Source: an uncultured Clostridia bacterium (GTDB lineage: Bacteria > Bacillota > Clostridia > Oscillospirales > Acutalibacteraceae). From it: 64,000 nucleotides of DNA. Below the pieces are notes generated by a model. The model was not told where the DNA came from. It searched no databases and saw nothing but the letters and a program-made list of their open reading frames with translations. This document shows, piece after piece, positions 35,368 through 43,432 of this stretch (position 1 is the first letter of the stretch; every line of letters begins with the position of its first letter). The DNA lies in contig CAJFPJ010000005.1 of NCBI GenBank assembly GCA_904399395.1, positions 1-64,000 on the forward strand. Reading direction: 5' to 3'. A program made the translations under genes and the position numbers.

Positions 35368-35396
35368 TTGACACCTATTTATATTCTAGCTATAAT
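35368..35396 (+). promoter_or_regulatory. Exact-consensus sigma-A promoter
   Basis: TTGACA, exactly 17 nt, TATAAT: both boxes match the consensus. Starts only 5 nt past the DegV stop codon and drives a short leader with a tiny ORF and a terminator. Confidence 0.85.
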
Positions 35397-35431
35397 ATCA
35401 ACTATAGATAGAGAAAGGCAGGTGAAGCAAT

Positions 35432-35479
35432 ATGATGCATCCAAAAAGAAAAATCAGAATCCATATTGCTTTACCGTGA
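35432..35479 (+). CDS. Candidate 15-residue leader peptide
   Basis: Tiny ORF starting ATGATG and encoding a very basic peptide (MMHPKRKIRIHIALP), behind GGCAGGTGAAGCAAT. It lies between the consensus promoter and an intrinsic terminator, upstream of a GNAT gene. A leader peptide controlling attenuation, or a small peptide gene, would both fit. Evidence is positional only. Confidence 0.35.
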   Translation: MMHPKRKIRIHIALP

Positions 35480-35552
35480 GAAGAAAACCGGAGGATTTCT
35501 TTCCTTTATACTGCCGCCCTCTCTCACAAATCCATAGATGATACAGCAGTGA

Positions 35553-35584
35553 AAGTGTTTCTGATTTTTCAGAAGCACTTTTTT
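35553..35584 (+). terminator. Leader terminator upstream of the GNAT gene
   Basis: AAGTG-TTTCTGA / TCAGAA-g-CACTTTTTT: stem with a T-run, about 190 nt after the promoter start and 63 nt before the GNAT start codon. Confidence 0.7.
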
Positions 35585-35646
35585 ATTGGCGTTTACATCC
35601 TCATACGAACAACAGGCAGGGCGGCTGGAAAAGGAGATAAACAGAT

Positions 35647-36132
35647 ATGAATATGCAAATTATCCGGTACTCATCTTCACAAGAAGTGGTCTTTCGCAGC
35701 CAATTTCTTTCCTATTTTTTGGAAGATCTCAAAATACCTCTTACTCCCCGGCAAGTAAATGAAAAAATTTGCACCTTTCTGCTTCGGCAGGTGGAAAAAG
35801 GGGTCGTTTTCCTGGATCTCTTATACAGGGATGAAACCCCCATCGGTTTTTGTCTTTATCAAATCGACAAAAATGAAAGCGACTGGTGTAAGCGGGAAGG
35901 CTGGGGCTTCATACGGGAGTTCTATATAGAGCAGTCGGAACGCAGACAAAGCTGTGGAACGTATTTGTGCAGGGCTGTAGAAAAGCGGCTCTATGAAATG
36001 GGGGCAAACGATCTTTATCTTACCGCAGACAGCGCCGTTCCTTTCTGGGAAGCCAACGGCTATAGTAAGGAGGGCCCTGCAGATATGGAAGGAATCTTTA
36101 CTTTAAGCAAACGAGCCGGAAAGAGATGTTAA
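35647..36132 (+). CDS. GNAT family N-acetyltransferase
   Basis: 161-residue single-domain acetyltransferase. The GWGFIREFYIEQSERRQSCGTYLCRAVEKRL block is the beta4-motif A acetyl-CoA region, with degenerate glycine spacing (RRQSCG for the usual R/QxxGxG). DLYLTADSAVPFWEANGY is motif B. The substrate is unknown; small-molecule amines including antibiotics are possible. The start ATG follows AAAAGGAGATAAACAGAT. The upstream leader suggests induced expression. Confidence 0.82.
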   Translation: MNMQIIRYSSSQEVVFRSQFLSYFLEDLKIPLTPRQVNEKICTFLLRQVEKGVVFLDLLYRDETPIGFCLYQIDKNESDWCKREGWGFIREFYIEQSERRQSCGTYLCRAVEKRLYEMGANDLYLTADSAVPFWEANGYSKEGPADMEGIFTLSKRAGKRC

Positions 36133-36305
36133 AAAAGTAACCATTACATATTTTGGGGCCTAAAAAGGGGCTATACAATGTTTTTTCTGGACTATTTATT
36201 CCTCATAGCTTACAATTATAAAAAAGCCCCAAAAGCCCCGGAGTTTCTTCTCGCTTTATGCGAGCGAGCCGATTCTGAAAAAATGCTTGGAGGTCCTCTT
36301 TCTTC

Positions 36306-37250
36306 ATGGAAAATCTTGTTTTCAGCCTAAACGCCACCATGCCCATCTTTCTAACCATGCTCATCGGGCTGGCACTGAAAAAGCTGGGCCTTTTCAGCGA
36401 GAGCTTTGTGAATGTTCTGAATAAATTCGTATTTACGGCAGCTCTGCCCGCTCTTCTTTTCCAGGATATCAGCTCAGCAGATTTTTACGACGTATGGGAT
36501 GGAAAATTTGTCCTTTTCTGCTTCTGCGCCACACTGATCTGCATCTTTGCGGCCATGGGGCTTTCCTTCCTGCTGAAAAACAAAGCTCTTCAAGGGGAAT
36601 TCATCCAGGCCTCCTACCGGAGCTCTGCCGCTATTTTGGGTATCGCCTTTATTCAGAACATTTACGGAAACTCCGGCATGGCCCCCCTTATGATTATCGC
36701 TACCGTTCCTCTTTACAATGTAATGGCCGTAGTTACTCTCAGCTTCTTCAGACCCGACCGCGGGAAATTCAGCAAAGGGCTGCTTCTTTCCACCCTGAGG
36801 GGGATCGTCACCAATCCCATCATTCTGGGGATCCTGGCAGGCATGCTTTGGTCCGTTCTGCGCATCCCCAAACCCGTGATCCTGGATAAAACCGTAGAAA
36901 ACCTGGGCTGCCTGGCCACGCCTTTAGGGCTCATGGCCATGGGCGCCAGCTTTGAGTATAAAAAAGCCTTTTCCAACATAAAGCCCGCCCTTTGCTGCAG
37001 TGTGCTGAAGCTTTTTGTCTTCTGCGCCGTTTTTCTCCCTCTGGCTGTCTTTTTAGGTTTCCGGCAGGAAGCCTTGATCGCCATATTAGTGATGCTGGGC
37101 TCTTCCACCACCGTAAGCTGCTTTATCATGGCCAAAAATATGGGCTATGAAGGAACCCTCACCTCCAGCGCCATTATGATTACCACCTTTTTTAGCGCCT
37201 TTACTCTTACAGGATGGCTCTACCTTTTAAAAACACTGGCCCTGATCTAA
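36306..37250 (+). CDS. AEC family transporter (auxin efflux carrier-like)
   Basis: 314-residue membrane protein of about 10 helices in the AEC family, which moves small carboxylates such as malate or malonate. Characteristic parts: the N-terminal MPIFLTMLIGLALKKLGLFSESFVNVLNKFVFTAALPALLFQDI and the C-terminal GSSTTVSCFIMAKNMGYEGTLTSSAIMITTFFSAFTLTGWL. The start ATG follows GGAGGTCCTCTTTCTTC. The phosphotransferase gene follows 48 nt later, so they may share a transcript. A long imperfect hairpin (GGGGCCT...AAGCCCC, about 36155-36235) precedes it. Confidence 0.92.
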   Translation: MENLVFSLNATMPIFLTMLIGLALKKLGLFSESFVNVLNKFVFTAALPALLFQDISSADFYDVWDGKFVLFCFCATLICIFAAMGLSFLLKNKALQGEFIQASYRSSAAILGIAFIQNIYGNSGMAPLMIIATVPLYNVMAVVTLSFFRPDRGKFSKGLLLSTLRGIVTNPIILGILAGMLWSVLRIPKPVILDKTVENLGCLATPLGLMAMGASFEYKKAFSNIKPALCCSVLKLFVFCAVFLPLAVFLGFRQEALIAILVMLGSSTTVSCFIMAKNMGYEGTLTSSAIMITTFFSAFTLTGWLYLLKTLALI

Positions 37251-37298
37251 CCGCCCCCCTCTCGGCGGTATCAACCAAGGGCAAAAGGAGGCTTTGTC

Positions 37299-38135
37299 AT
37301 GCAGAATACCTTTTTCGATCGCTCCGGTTCGCAAAAGCTCACGGAGGAAATGCTGGCCGGAGGCAGTCAAAACCAAGTGGCAAAGGCCGGTTCCACCGTC
37401 CACCGCAGGATCCAAGGGCATCCGGCCCTTCACAAATACCTGCTTTATCTGGAAAAAGAAGGCATGGAAGGCGTCCCGCGTTTTTTGGGAATAGATGAAG
37501 AGGGCCGGGAGATTCTCACCTATCTGCCCGGGGAAACCATGGGGCGGGATTTCCCTCCCACTCATCCATGCCTGCATTCCGACGCAACCCTGGCTGCACT
37601 GGGGCGTTTTATGCGCCGGCTCCACGATGCTTCCGCAGGCTTTCTGCCGGAAGCTCTCCGGTTCTCTTGGAAAAGCCCCTTCCCCGACGAACCCTGCGAC
37701 ACTATTTGCCATGGAGACGCCGCTATCTGGAATTTCGTTTTCCAGGGCGGTCTGCCTGTGGGGCTCTTTGATTTCGACCAGGCCCACCCCGGAACACGCC
37801 TGTGGGATCTGACAACCACACTCTTCAGCGCTATCCCGCTTACATACTTCACCTATGATCGCGAAACCCAAGAGATGAGGGAATATAGCCCGGAAAAGGA
37901 TGCCGCAGAGCGCAGGCGTCGGATTCATCTTTTCTTTACATCCTATGGCATTCCCTGCCCACGGAATAGTATTGAACTCACCGCTCTGCGCATTGAAAAA
38001 GATTTCTGCGGCCAAATGCGAGAGGGGGCTGCAGCCGGGGATGAAACCTGTATCCGCATGATCCGGGAGGGGCAGCTGCGTCACTATGAAAAGGTCCTGG
38101 CTCACCTGCGGGAACACGGCGGGGAATGGATATAG
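37299..38135 (+). CDS. Aminoglycoside phosphotransferase (APH) family protein
   Basis: 278-residue kinase-like phosphotransferase. The nucleotide-anchoring part is short; the Brenner-type catalytic loop is CHGDAAIWNFVF and the metal-binding motif is LFDFDQAHPGTRLWDL (FDFD in place of the common IDWE/D). The first 45 residues (VAKAGSTVHRRIQG) are typical of the subgroup with AGSTVRRP-like openings. It phosphorylates a small molecule such as a sugar, choline or aminoglycoside; resistance is not implied. The start ATG follows AAAAGGAGGCTTTGTC. Confidence 0.85.
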   Translation: MQNTFFDRSGSQKLTEEMLAGGSQNQVAKAGSTVHRRIQGHPALHKYLLYLEKEGMEGVPRFLGIDEEGREILTYLPGETMGRDFPPTHPCLHSDATLAALGRFMRRLHDASAGFLPEALRFSWKSPFPDEPCDTICHGDAAIWNFVFQGGLPVGLFDFDQAHPGTRLWDLTTTLFSAIPLTYFTYDRETQEMREYSPEKDAAERRRRIHLFFTSYGIPCPRNSIELTALRIEKDFCGQMREGAAAGDETCIRMIREGQLRHYEKVLAHLREHGGEWI

Positions 38136-38248
38136 AGGCTCGGTTCCCTGCTCGCTGCTCTCTCTTTCCCCTTTCGCCTTCCGGATACACCGCATCCTCC
38201 CAGATTCGGGGGCAGATGGTCTTCCCACACTATTGGGAAATAAAAAGC

Positions 38249-38297
38249 AAAAAGGAATCCGGGGTTGGAATGTCAAAAAACATTCCGGCCCCGGATT
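38249..38297 (-). terminator. Terminator of the maf transcript
   Basis: On the minus strand AATCCGGGG ... GGAATGT / ACATTCC ... CCCCGGATT followed by CCTTTTTG. Two-part stem, 70 nt past the maf stop. Confidence 0.75.
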
Positions 38298-38366
38298 TGT
38301 CATATTTTCAAAAGCGCCGCCTTCCGTATTCCGGCGGCTTACGGGTTTACAGGCTTTAAGCACTTT

Positions 38367-38933
38367 TTATTCTTCGGCCTGTTCCAGCTTTCTGAGCCGG
38401 CGGATGACTTCTGCCGCAGGCAGGCCCATCACGGTGTAATAATCCCCCCGGATCCCCCTAACCAGCACGCAGCCCCGGCCCTGGATGCCATAGGCACCGG
38501 CCTTGTCCATAGGCTCTCCCGTTGCGATATATGCTCGGATTTCCTCTTCCGTAAGAGGATAGAACTCCACCTCTGCTTCGCTTACAAAGGTTTCGCTTCT
38601 CCCCGCTGTGCGCAGGCAGCAACCCGTATACACCCTGTGCACCCTGCTGGAAAGTGCCGAAAGCATAGAAAAGGCCTCCCCCTCCGAAGAAGGCTTTCCC
38701 AAAAGCCGGCCGTCCAAAGCCACAAGCGTATCGGCTCCCAGAACAATATCCCCGGGCCCGGGGGAAACCTCGGCGGCAAATGCCTTGCGCCTTGCTAGCT
38801 CCTGCACAAGCTCCCCGGGGGAAAGCTCCGGCGGCCGGCTCTCATCCCCATAGGAGGGAACCACCTCAAAGCGCTCCCCGGCCATCTGCAGAATTTCCCT
38901 CCTTCTGGGGGAAGCCGACGCCAAATACAGCAT
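38367..38933 (-). CDS. maf: Maf family nucleoside triphosphate pyrophosphatase
   Basis: 188 residues. The N-terminal LYLASASPRRREILQMAG is the Maf signature; VLGADTLVALDGRLLGKP holds the catalytic Asp, and YIATGEPMDKAGAYGIQGRG the conserved C-terminal motif. Maf proteins hydrolyse non-canonical or excess NTPs such as dTTP or UTP and were first linked to septum inhibition. The start was set at the ATG at 38933, 7 nt behind AAGGAG. DUF4321 and dut lie upstream on the same strand. Confidence 0.92.
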   Translation of the reverse strand: MLYLASASPRRREILQMAGERFEVVPSYGDESRPPELSPGELVQELARRKAFAAEVSPGPGDIVLGADTLVALDGRLLGKPSSEGEAFSMLSALSSRVHRVYTGCCLRTAGRSETFVSEAEVEFYPLTEEEIRAYIATGEPMDKAGAYGIQGRGCVLVRGIRGDYYTVMGLPAAEVIRRLRKLEQAEE

Positions 38934-38974
38934 ATACATTCTCCTTTCTTTTCCGTCTCTGAGATGTACCAGCT

Positions 38975-39241
38975 TCAGTCCTTGACGCGGATACGGCTAT
39001 ATACCAGAATGGCGATCAAAAGCAAAATTGCCTGGGCTGTATTCAACTCGATCCGGGCTCCAAACGTGAAGTTTACGATAGCCAGATCCAAAGTTGTGGG
39101 ATCCAGCCCGAAGGAAGCGGAAAGAGAAAGCCAATCCAGAAACGCTACATTGGCGCATACATCCCCCAGAACTTTTCCCAGCACTACCGCCAGTAAGAGC
39201 AAAACAATCAAAAGCAGTGTTTTCACTAAATTTCGTTTCAT
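38975..39241 (-). CDS. DUF4321 domain-containing small membrane protein
   Basis: 88 residues with an N-terminal membrane helix (LVKTLLLIVLLLLAVVLGKVLG) and a C-terminal one (AQAILLLIAILVYSRIRV). The SFGLDPTTLDLAIVNFTFG middle is the DUF4321 hallmark. Such genes often sit near maf and the mre genes in Clostridia, as here. Function unknown. It ends 42 nt before maf. Confidence 0.8.
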   Translation of the reverse strand: MKRNLVKTLLLIVLLLLAVVLGKVLGDVCANVAFLDWLSLSASFGLDPTTLDLAIVNFTFGARIELNTAQAILLLIAILVYSRIRVKD

Positions 39242-39329
39242 GCGTCTTCAGATCCCCCTGTCAGCCTGTTTATCTATTTATCCGTTGGCCAGTCTACCTT
39301 AAAGATGCCACCATGCGGCTCTTATCGCT

Positions 39330-39842
39330 TTAAAGTTTCCCCGTGGATCCAAAGCCTCCTGCACCCCGAGCGGTTTCATCCAACTCTGCAGTCTCCACCA
39401 CAGGCAGCAGCGCCACCGGCATGACCACCATCTGAGCGATCCGTTCCCCAGGCTGCACAGTGTAGGGCTCTTTGCCCACGTTGCACAGACCTACGCAGAT
39501 CTCCCCCCGGTAGTCGCTGTCTACCACGCCTACGCCATTGGAAAGGCAGATCCCATGCTTTACTCCCAGGCCGCTGCGGGCAAAGAGAAAAATCGCCAGC
39601 TCCGGCCCCGGCAGAGCTGCAGCTATACCTGTTGGAATTTTTACAAGCCCGCCGGGAGCTATAGTCACCGGTTCCTCCAGGCAGGCGCAGAGATCCATTC
39701 CCGCAGACCCCGGCGTTCCCCGAAAGGGAAGAACTGCCTCCGGACGCATCCGTTTGATGCGCAGGCTCCCCAGGCCCCCAGGCTCTTTTATCCCCCCTGC
39801 GGCCTGCGGTGTATGTATCCAATCCTTCTGATTTTTTTCCAT
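39330..39842 (-). CDS. dut: dUTP diphosphatase
   Basis: 170-residue trimeric-type dUTPase that hydrolyses dUTP to dUMP and diphosphate. The five family motifs are visible: GSAGMDLCA, FARSGLGVKHGI, NGVGVVDSDYRGEI, GERIAQMVV and the C-terminal GAGGFGSTGKL. A 30-residue N-terminal extension precedes the core, whereas most family members start near RIKRM. The start ATG follows AAAGGAAAGCGTT. It lies between the U32 peptidase and DUF4321 genes. Confidence 0.95.
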   Translation of the reverse strand: MEKNQKDWIHTPQAAGGIKEPGGLGSLRIKRMRPEAVLPFRGTPGSAGMDLCACLEEPVTIAPGGLVKIPTGIAAALPGPELAIFLFARSGLGVKHGICLSNGVGVVDSDYRGEICVGLCNVGKEPYTVQPGERIAQMVVMPVALLPVVETAELDETARGAGGFGSTGKL

Positions 39843-39993
39843 AACGCTTTCCTTTCTATCTTTTCAGTATCCTGTTATTCTCGTTATATCTGCACGATTC
39901 TGCTGGTTCATCCTGCTCTTGTATTTTCCGGTGGGCTGTGGAAAATTGAGTGCCGGATTTGCTACTCCCCACACTGCGCCATAGGGCATACGC

Positions 39994-42192
39994 TCATTTC
40001 TTTTTCCCCTCGCCGCTTCCAAAGCCCCGGCGGGAAAGCCCCCGGGTGTATTCCCCCTCCGGGGCGCCGCCGGCAAAATACCGGCGAAGAACAGAAACCT
40101 GTTCTTTCTTGCTCTCCGTGGTAAAGCGCATCACGCCGAAATCCAGATTCCGGAAGGAAGAAAGCATGTCCGAAAGCTCCAAAGGCAGAGAATTGAGCAC
40201 CTCTGAGCAGCTTCCTGTGCATTGAACAGGGAAACGGATGCCTTTTCTATCCGTCAACCAGGGAATTTTCCCCGTTTTTCTGCAATGCAGGCAGCCGGAT
40301 GGCCCGTTTGCCGCTGAGCAATTCCTAGTGAGCATCAACGGCAGCCGCCCGTAAACCAGCACACCTCTGGGCAGCTCCCCGCCCAGCCGGTACGCCTGCG
40401 GCAGAGAGAGCTCAAAGCTCAGCTCCGCATCCGCAAGGCCCTGTTCCGACAACCAAAGAAGAGACTGGCTGTTCACTGCGTTCAGAGAAAAGCCCCCGTG
40501 GACCGTGAGACCCGCCTCCTTTGCAAGGCGCACTGAGCCGATATTTCCGGCCCACACGTGAGAAAATCCTTTTTCCTTCCAGAGCCGCAGCTTCTCCCCA
40601 GCCGCCCTCTCCACGCCGAAAAGGCCTCTCGGTATTTCCAGCCCCAGAGAAAAGCCCTCTCCACGGAGCCGTTCCCAATCCTCAGGGCCCGTCTCCCAGG
40701 GAATGTAGCACAATTCGCAGGAACGGGCCTCTCCAGGCAGATCCGGGGAAGAAAACCGGGCCCGCAGCGGAAGGGTATCCGTCTTTGCCCGATGAGCAGA
40801 GACCTGCAGCAGCCCCTCCAAGGCCTCCTTATCCAAGGAGATGGGCGGCCTTTCCTCTCGTTTCTGCAGAAGCTTTTCCAGAACCTCCCGGCGAAGATGG
40901 TTCAGGGAAGAAAGGGGCAGGGAAAGCCCCTCCCCCAGCTGCAGAGAAAAACGCTCCACGCGAAAAGGGGTTCCCCCCGTCTTTGTCAGCTGAGTCCGGC
41001 AGCGTTCCTCATCTAAAGGGCGCGTAAGAGCAGCCTGAGGAACCTCTCCGAGGGCAGACACCCGTCTGCCCTCCCTATCGTGCACCGTAAGCCTGGCAGG
41101 CTCTCCCGGCAGGATGGAGCATTCCATTTCTAAGGATACCCGTTGGGCCTCTTCCCGGTAAAGGCCCCGCAGAGCCCCGAACACCTGAGAAGAAGCGGCC
41201 TCCACATCCTCCTTGGAGCGAATCCCAAACATTTCCCTTCCTCTTTTTCCGTCCGGATACCCGCTGGTGAATCCGGAGCGGGAAAACACCGCCTCCAGGT
41301 TCCGGGTCAGCTCACCGGGAACAGGCTCCCCATCCGCAGCGCGGCGGCAGGCAGAAACGGCGGCTGCCACATATTCCGGCCGCTTCATACGCCCTTCGAT
41401 CTTAGCACACACCACTCCCGCCCGGGAAAGGTCCCCCATCCGCCGGATCATGGAAAGATCCTTGAGGCTCAGATCGTGGCCCGTTCCCCCTTCACAGGAA
41501 AAAGGCAGGCGGCAGGGCTGGGCACAAAGGCCCCGATTTCCGCTCCGCCCTCCCAGCACAGAGCTCATATAGCATTGGCCGGAAACAGACATGCACAAAG
41601 CCCCATGCACAAAGGCTTCCAGTTCCACCGGAACAGCCTTTGAAACCTCCCCTATCTCCGAAAGAGACATTTCCCGGGAAAGGACCACCCGGGAACAACC
41701 CGCCTCCCAGAGCGCCCTGGCCCCTGCCGGGGTGTGAATGCTCATCTGTGTGGAAGCATGTAAGGGGAGGCCCGGAGTAAGGCGCTTCAAAAGCCGCAGA
41801 AGACCCATATCCTGCACCAGGATCGCATCCACCGGCAGAGAGGCGGCAAAGGCCGCCGCCTCTACCGCTTTGGGAAGTTCTTCTTCCAGCAGAAGGGTAT
41901 TTAAAGCCAGATAGACCTTTACGCCCCGCCCATGGCAATACCTGACTGCCTCCCGGAGCTCTTCCTCCCCGAAATTCTGGGCATTAGCCCGGGCGGAAAA
42001 CTGGATCCCGCCAAGATAGACTGCGTCCGCCCCGCAGCGCACAGCCGCCCGAAGGCTCTCCATGGAACCGGCCGGCGCCAGAACTTCCATGGGCGTAGCC
42101 AGATCTTTCTTCAGGCTGCACGACATCCTCTCCCCAGGCTTATTCTCCTGTTCTTCTTTGGCACCCCAGCCTGCCCGCATATTCTTCTTCAC
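39994..42192 (-). CDS. U32 family peptidase with DUF3656-like C-terminus
   Basis: 732 residues. The U32 domain (about 35-320) opens with MEVLAPAGSMESLRAAVRCGADAVYLGG and contains VHGALCMSVSGQCYMSSVLGGRSGNRGLCAQPCR, whose cysteines probably bind a cofactor. The long C-terminal part matches the extended clostridial form. U32 relatives act in tRNA or 23S rRNA hydroxylation (YegQ/RlhA) or ubiquinone synthesis; this form may modify RNA rather than cut proteins. The start was set at the GTG at 42192, 8 nt behind AAGGAGG. An intrinsic terminator separates it from zapA. Confidence 0.88.
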   Translation of the reverse strand: MKKNMRAGWGAKEEQENKPGERMSCSLKKDLATPMEVLAPAGSMESLRAAVRCGADAVYLGGIQFSARANAQNFGEEELREAVRYCHGRGVKVYLALNTLLLEEELPKAVEAAAFAASLPVDAILVQDMGLLRLLKRLTPGLPLHASTQMSIHTPAGARALWEAGCSRVVLSREMSLSEIGEVSKAVPVELEAFVHGALCMSVSGQCYMSSVLGGRSGNRGLCAQPCRLPFSCEGGTGHDLSLKDLSMIRRMGDLSRAGVVCAKIEGRMKRPEYVAAAVSACRRAADGEPVPGELTRNLEAVFSRSGFTSGYPDGKRGREMFGIRSKEDVEAASSQVFGALRGLYREEAQRVSLEMECSILPGEPARLTVHDREGRRVSALGEVPQAALTRPLDEERCRTQLTKTGGTPFRVERFSLQLGEGLSLPLSSLNHLRREVLEKLLQKREERPPISLDKEALEGLLQVSAHRAKTDTLPLRARFSSPDLPGEARSCELCYIPWETGPEDWERLRGEGFSLGLEIPRGLFGVERAAGEKLRLWKEKGFSHVWAGNIGSVRLAKEAGLTVHGGFSLNAVNSQSLLWLSEQGLADAELSFELSLPQAYRLGGELPRGVLVYGRLPLMLTRNCSAANGPSGCLHCRKTGKIPWLTDRKGIRFPVQCTGSCSEVLNSLPLELSDMLSSFRNLDFGVMRFTTESKKEQVSVLRRYFAGGAPEGEYTRGLSRRGFGSGEGKKK

Positions 42193-42213
42193 GGCCACGC
42201 CCTCCTTATGGAA

Positions 42214-42263
42214 AAAATAGAAAGAGCCGCGGCATATCCCACTCCGCCGGAATATGCCGCGGC
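42214..42263 (-). terminator. Terminator between zapA and the U32 gene
   Basis: On the minus strand a perfect 12-bp stem GCCGCGGCATAT / ATATGCCGCGGC is followed by TCTTTCTATTTTTT. It limits read-through from zapA into the U32 peptidase. Confidence 0.85.
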
Positions 42264-42305
42264 AGCGCACAGCTTCACAGGGCCATTTCCCGTGCCTTCA
42301 GCCCT

Positions 42306-42815
42306 TTACTTTTCCTGCCCATGATCTTCAAAAAAGCTCATAAAACCTTCCTGCTCCTGAAGTTCACTGCTTTTTACTGCAGGGCGGGAGTAGCTCCCCG
42401 TTTTGGCAGCCTGCTGCACGGGGGCTTCGGATGGGTGGGCAGCCGCCGCAGGGGCAGTTTCCTCTCCTTCTCCAGAAAGGCGGCTTCTCAGGGTTTGGAT
42501 CTCCCGGCGAAGGCGCTCAATCTCCCGGCGGGATTCATCCGCTTCCATTCTGGATTTAGAAGAATCCTCCAGATAATCTTTAATCTGAGAGCGGAGATTG
42601 TCCGCAGAATCCTTTGCCTTGCGGGCATCGTCACAAAAACTCAGGGCGGCAATCACTGCGGCCATAGTTGTGGAGATCCTGTCGTTTTTCGACATAACCC
42701 CATTCATGGCCTTTTGCACCTCATCCCCCACGGAAAGAACGTAGGATTCCGGGTCGTCCGAACCCACCACACATTCGATCCCACAGATTGTCAGATGGAC
42801 CTTATTTTTATTCAA
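42306..42815 (-). CDS. zapA: Cell division protein ZapA
   Basis: 169 residues. The N-terminal ZapA domain (NKNKVHLTICGIECVVGSDDPESYVLSVGDEVQKAMNGVM) and the coiled coil (about 65-120, AALSFCDDARKAKDSADNLRSQIKDYLEDSSKSRMEADESRREIERLRREIQTL) are clear; a Pro/Ala-rich tail of about 50 residues ends it. ZapA bundles FtsZ at the division ring. The start was set at the TTG at 42815, 8 nt behind AAAGGG, because the track's GTG at 42824 is only 1 nt from it and the family starts at MNKNK. Confidence 0.88.
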   Translation of the reverse strand: MNKNKVHLTICGIECVVGSDDPESYVLSVGDEVQKAMNGVMSKNDRISTTMAAVIAALSFCDDARKAKDSADNLRSQIKDYLEDSSKSRMEADESRREIERLRREIQTLRSRLSGEGEETAPAAAAHPSEAPVQQAAKTGSYSRPAVKSSELQEQEGFMSFFEDHGQEK

Positions 42816-42824
42816 TGGTGTCAC

Positions 42825-43225
42825 CCTTTCTTCATCCCTTACCTTTGGTCGTTTTGCGGCGCCAGTTCCAGCATTTTCAGCGCATACATATTCCCAGCCT
42901 GAAGGCCTTTGCGCACTTTACTATATATTCTTTTTTATTATAGTCTATTTTACCAGAATGCGGAAGCCCCTTTTACAGGAAAAGCACTGAATTTCAGTAC
43001 CCAAAGCTTTATTTTCAGTATACACAGCAAATTTTGTGGATACTGAACAGCAAAATTTCGCCGTTTTCGGTGCGAATGATAAATTTTGTTTATTTTCCAT
43101 AAAATTTTAAATACCAATTTCTATAATACGCCTCAGAAAAATCTTGTGCAGAATTTCTGAAAAAGTCCATTCCCAGGCTGATTTCTGGCGCATTCCCCCA
43201 TTTTTCAAATCCCCGCTTTCGCGTA
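42825..43225. other. Intergenic region with an inverted repeat
   Basis: No gene. It contains the inverted repeat TCAGTAT-a-CACA ... TGTG-g-ATACTGA at 43015-43046 plus nearby copies of TTTCAGTA, and AT-rich sequence before the glgP promoter. The zapA promoter should lie in its left part but was not placed. Confidence 0.4.
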
Positions 43226-43254
43226 TTGAATAATCCTATATTTTGGTATATAAT
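43226..43254 (+). promoter_or_regulatory. Promoter of glgP
   Basis: TTGAAT, 17-nt spacer, TATAAT. Gives a leader of about 170 nt. Confidence 0.65.
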
Positions 43255-43307
43255 AAACATAATTGCTAACGGCTGTCATACTCTGTGGGGAAGCTGCCGC
43301 AATGACC

Positions 43308-43372
43308 GGCCAGCTTTTTGCCTACTCACGTCACTTCCCCTGATTCCAGCCGCCGGCTGGCAAGCTTTTTTT
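43308..43372 (+). promoter_or_regulatory. Candidate attenuator in the glgP leader
   Basis: CCAGCC-gcc-GGCTGG (43346-43360) followed by CAAGC and a run of seven T is an intrinsic terminator inside the leader. GCCAGC at 43308-43313 can pair with GCTGGC (43356-43361), giving a mutually exclusive antiterminator. The signal is unknown. Confidence 0.4.
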
Positions 43373-43432
43373 CATTCACCCTTCCCCTGCAGAGGCTGAA
43401 GAGGTGAAAATTCAGCAGAAGGACGGATCCGT

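Noticed and set aside
37299-38135. Calling the APH-family gene an aminoglycoside resistance gene
   Set aside because: Family motifs fit many small-molecule kinases; nothing in the sequence or context shows antibiotic specificity.
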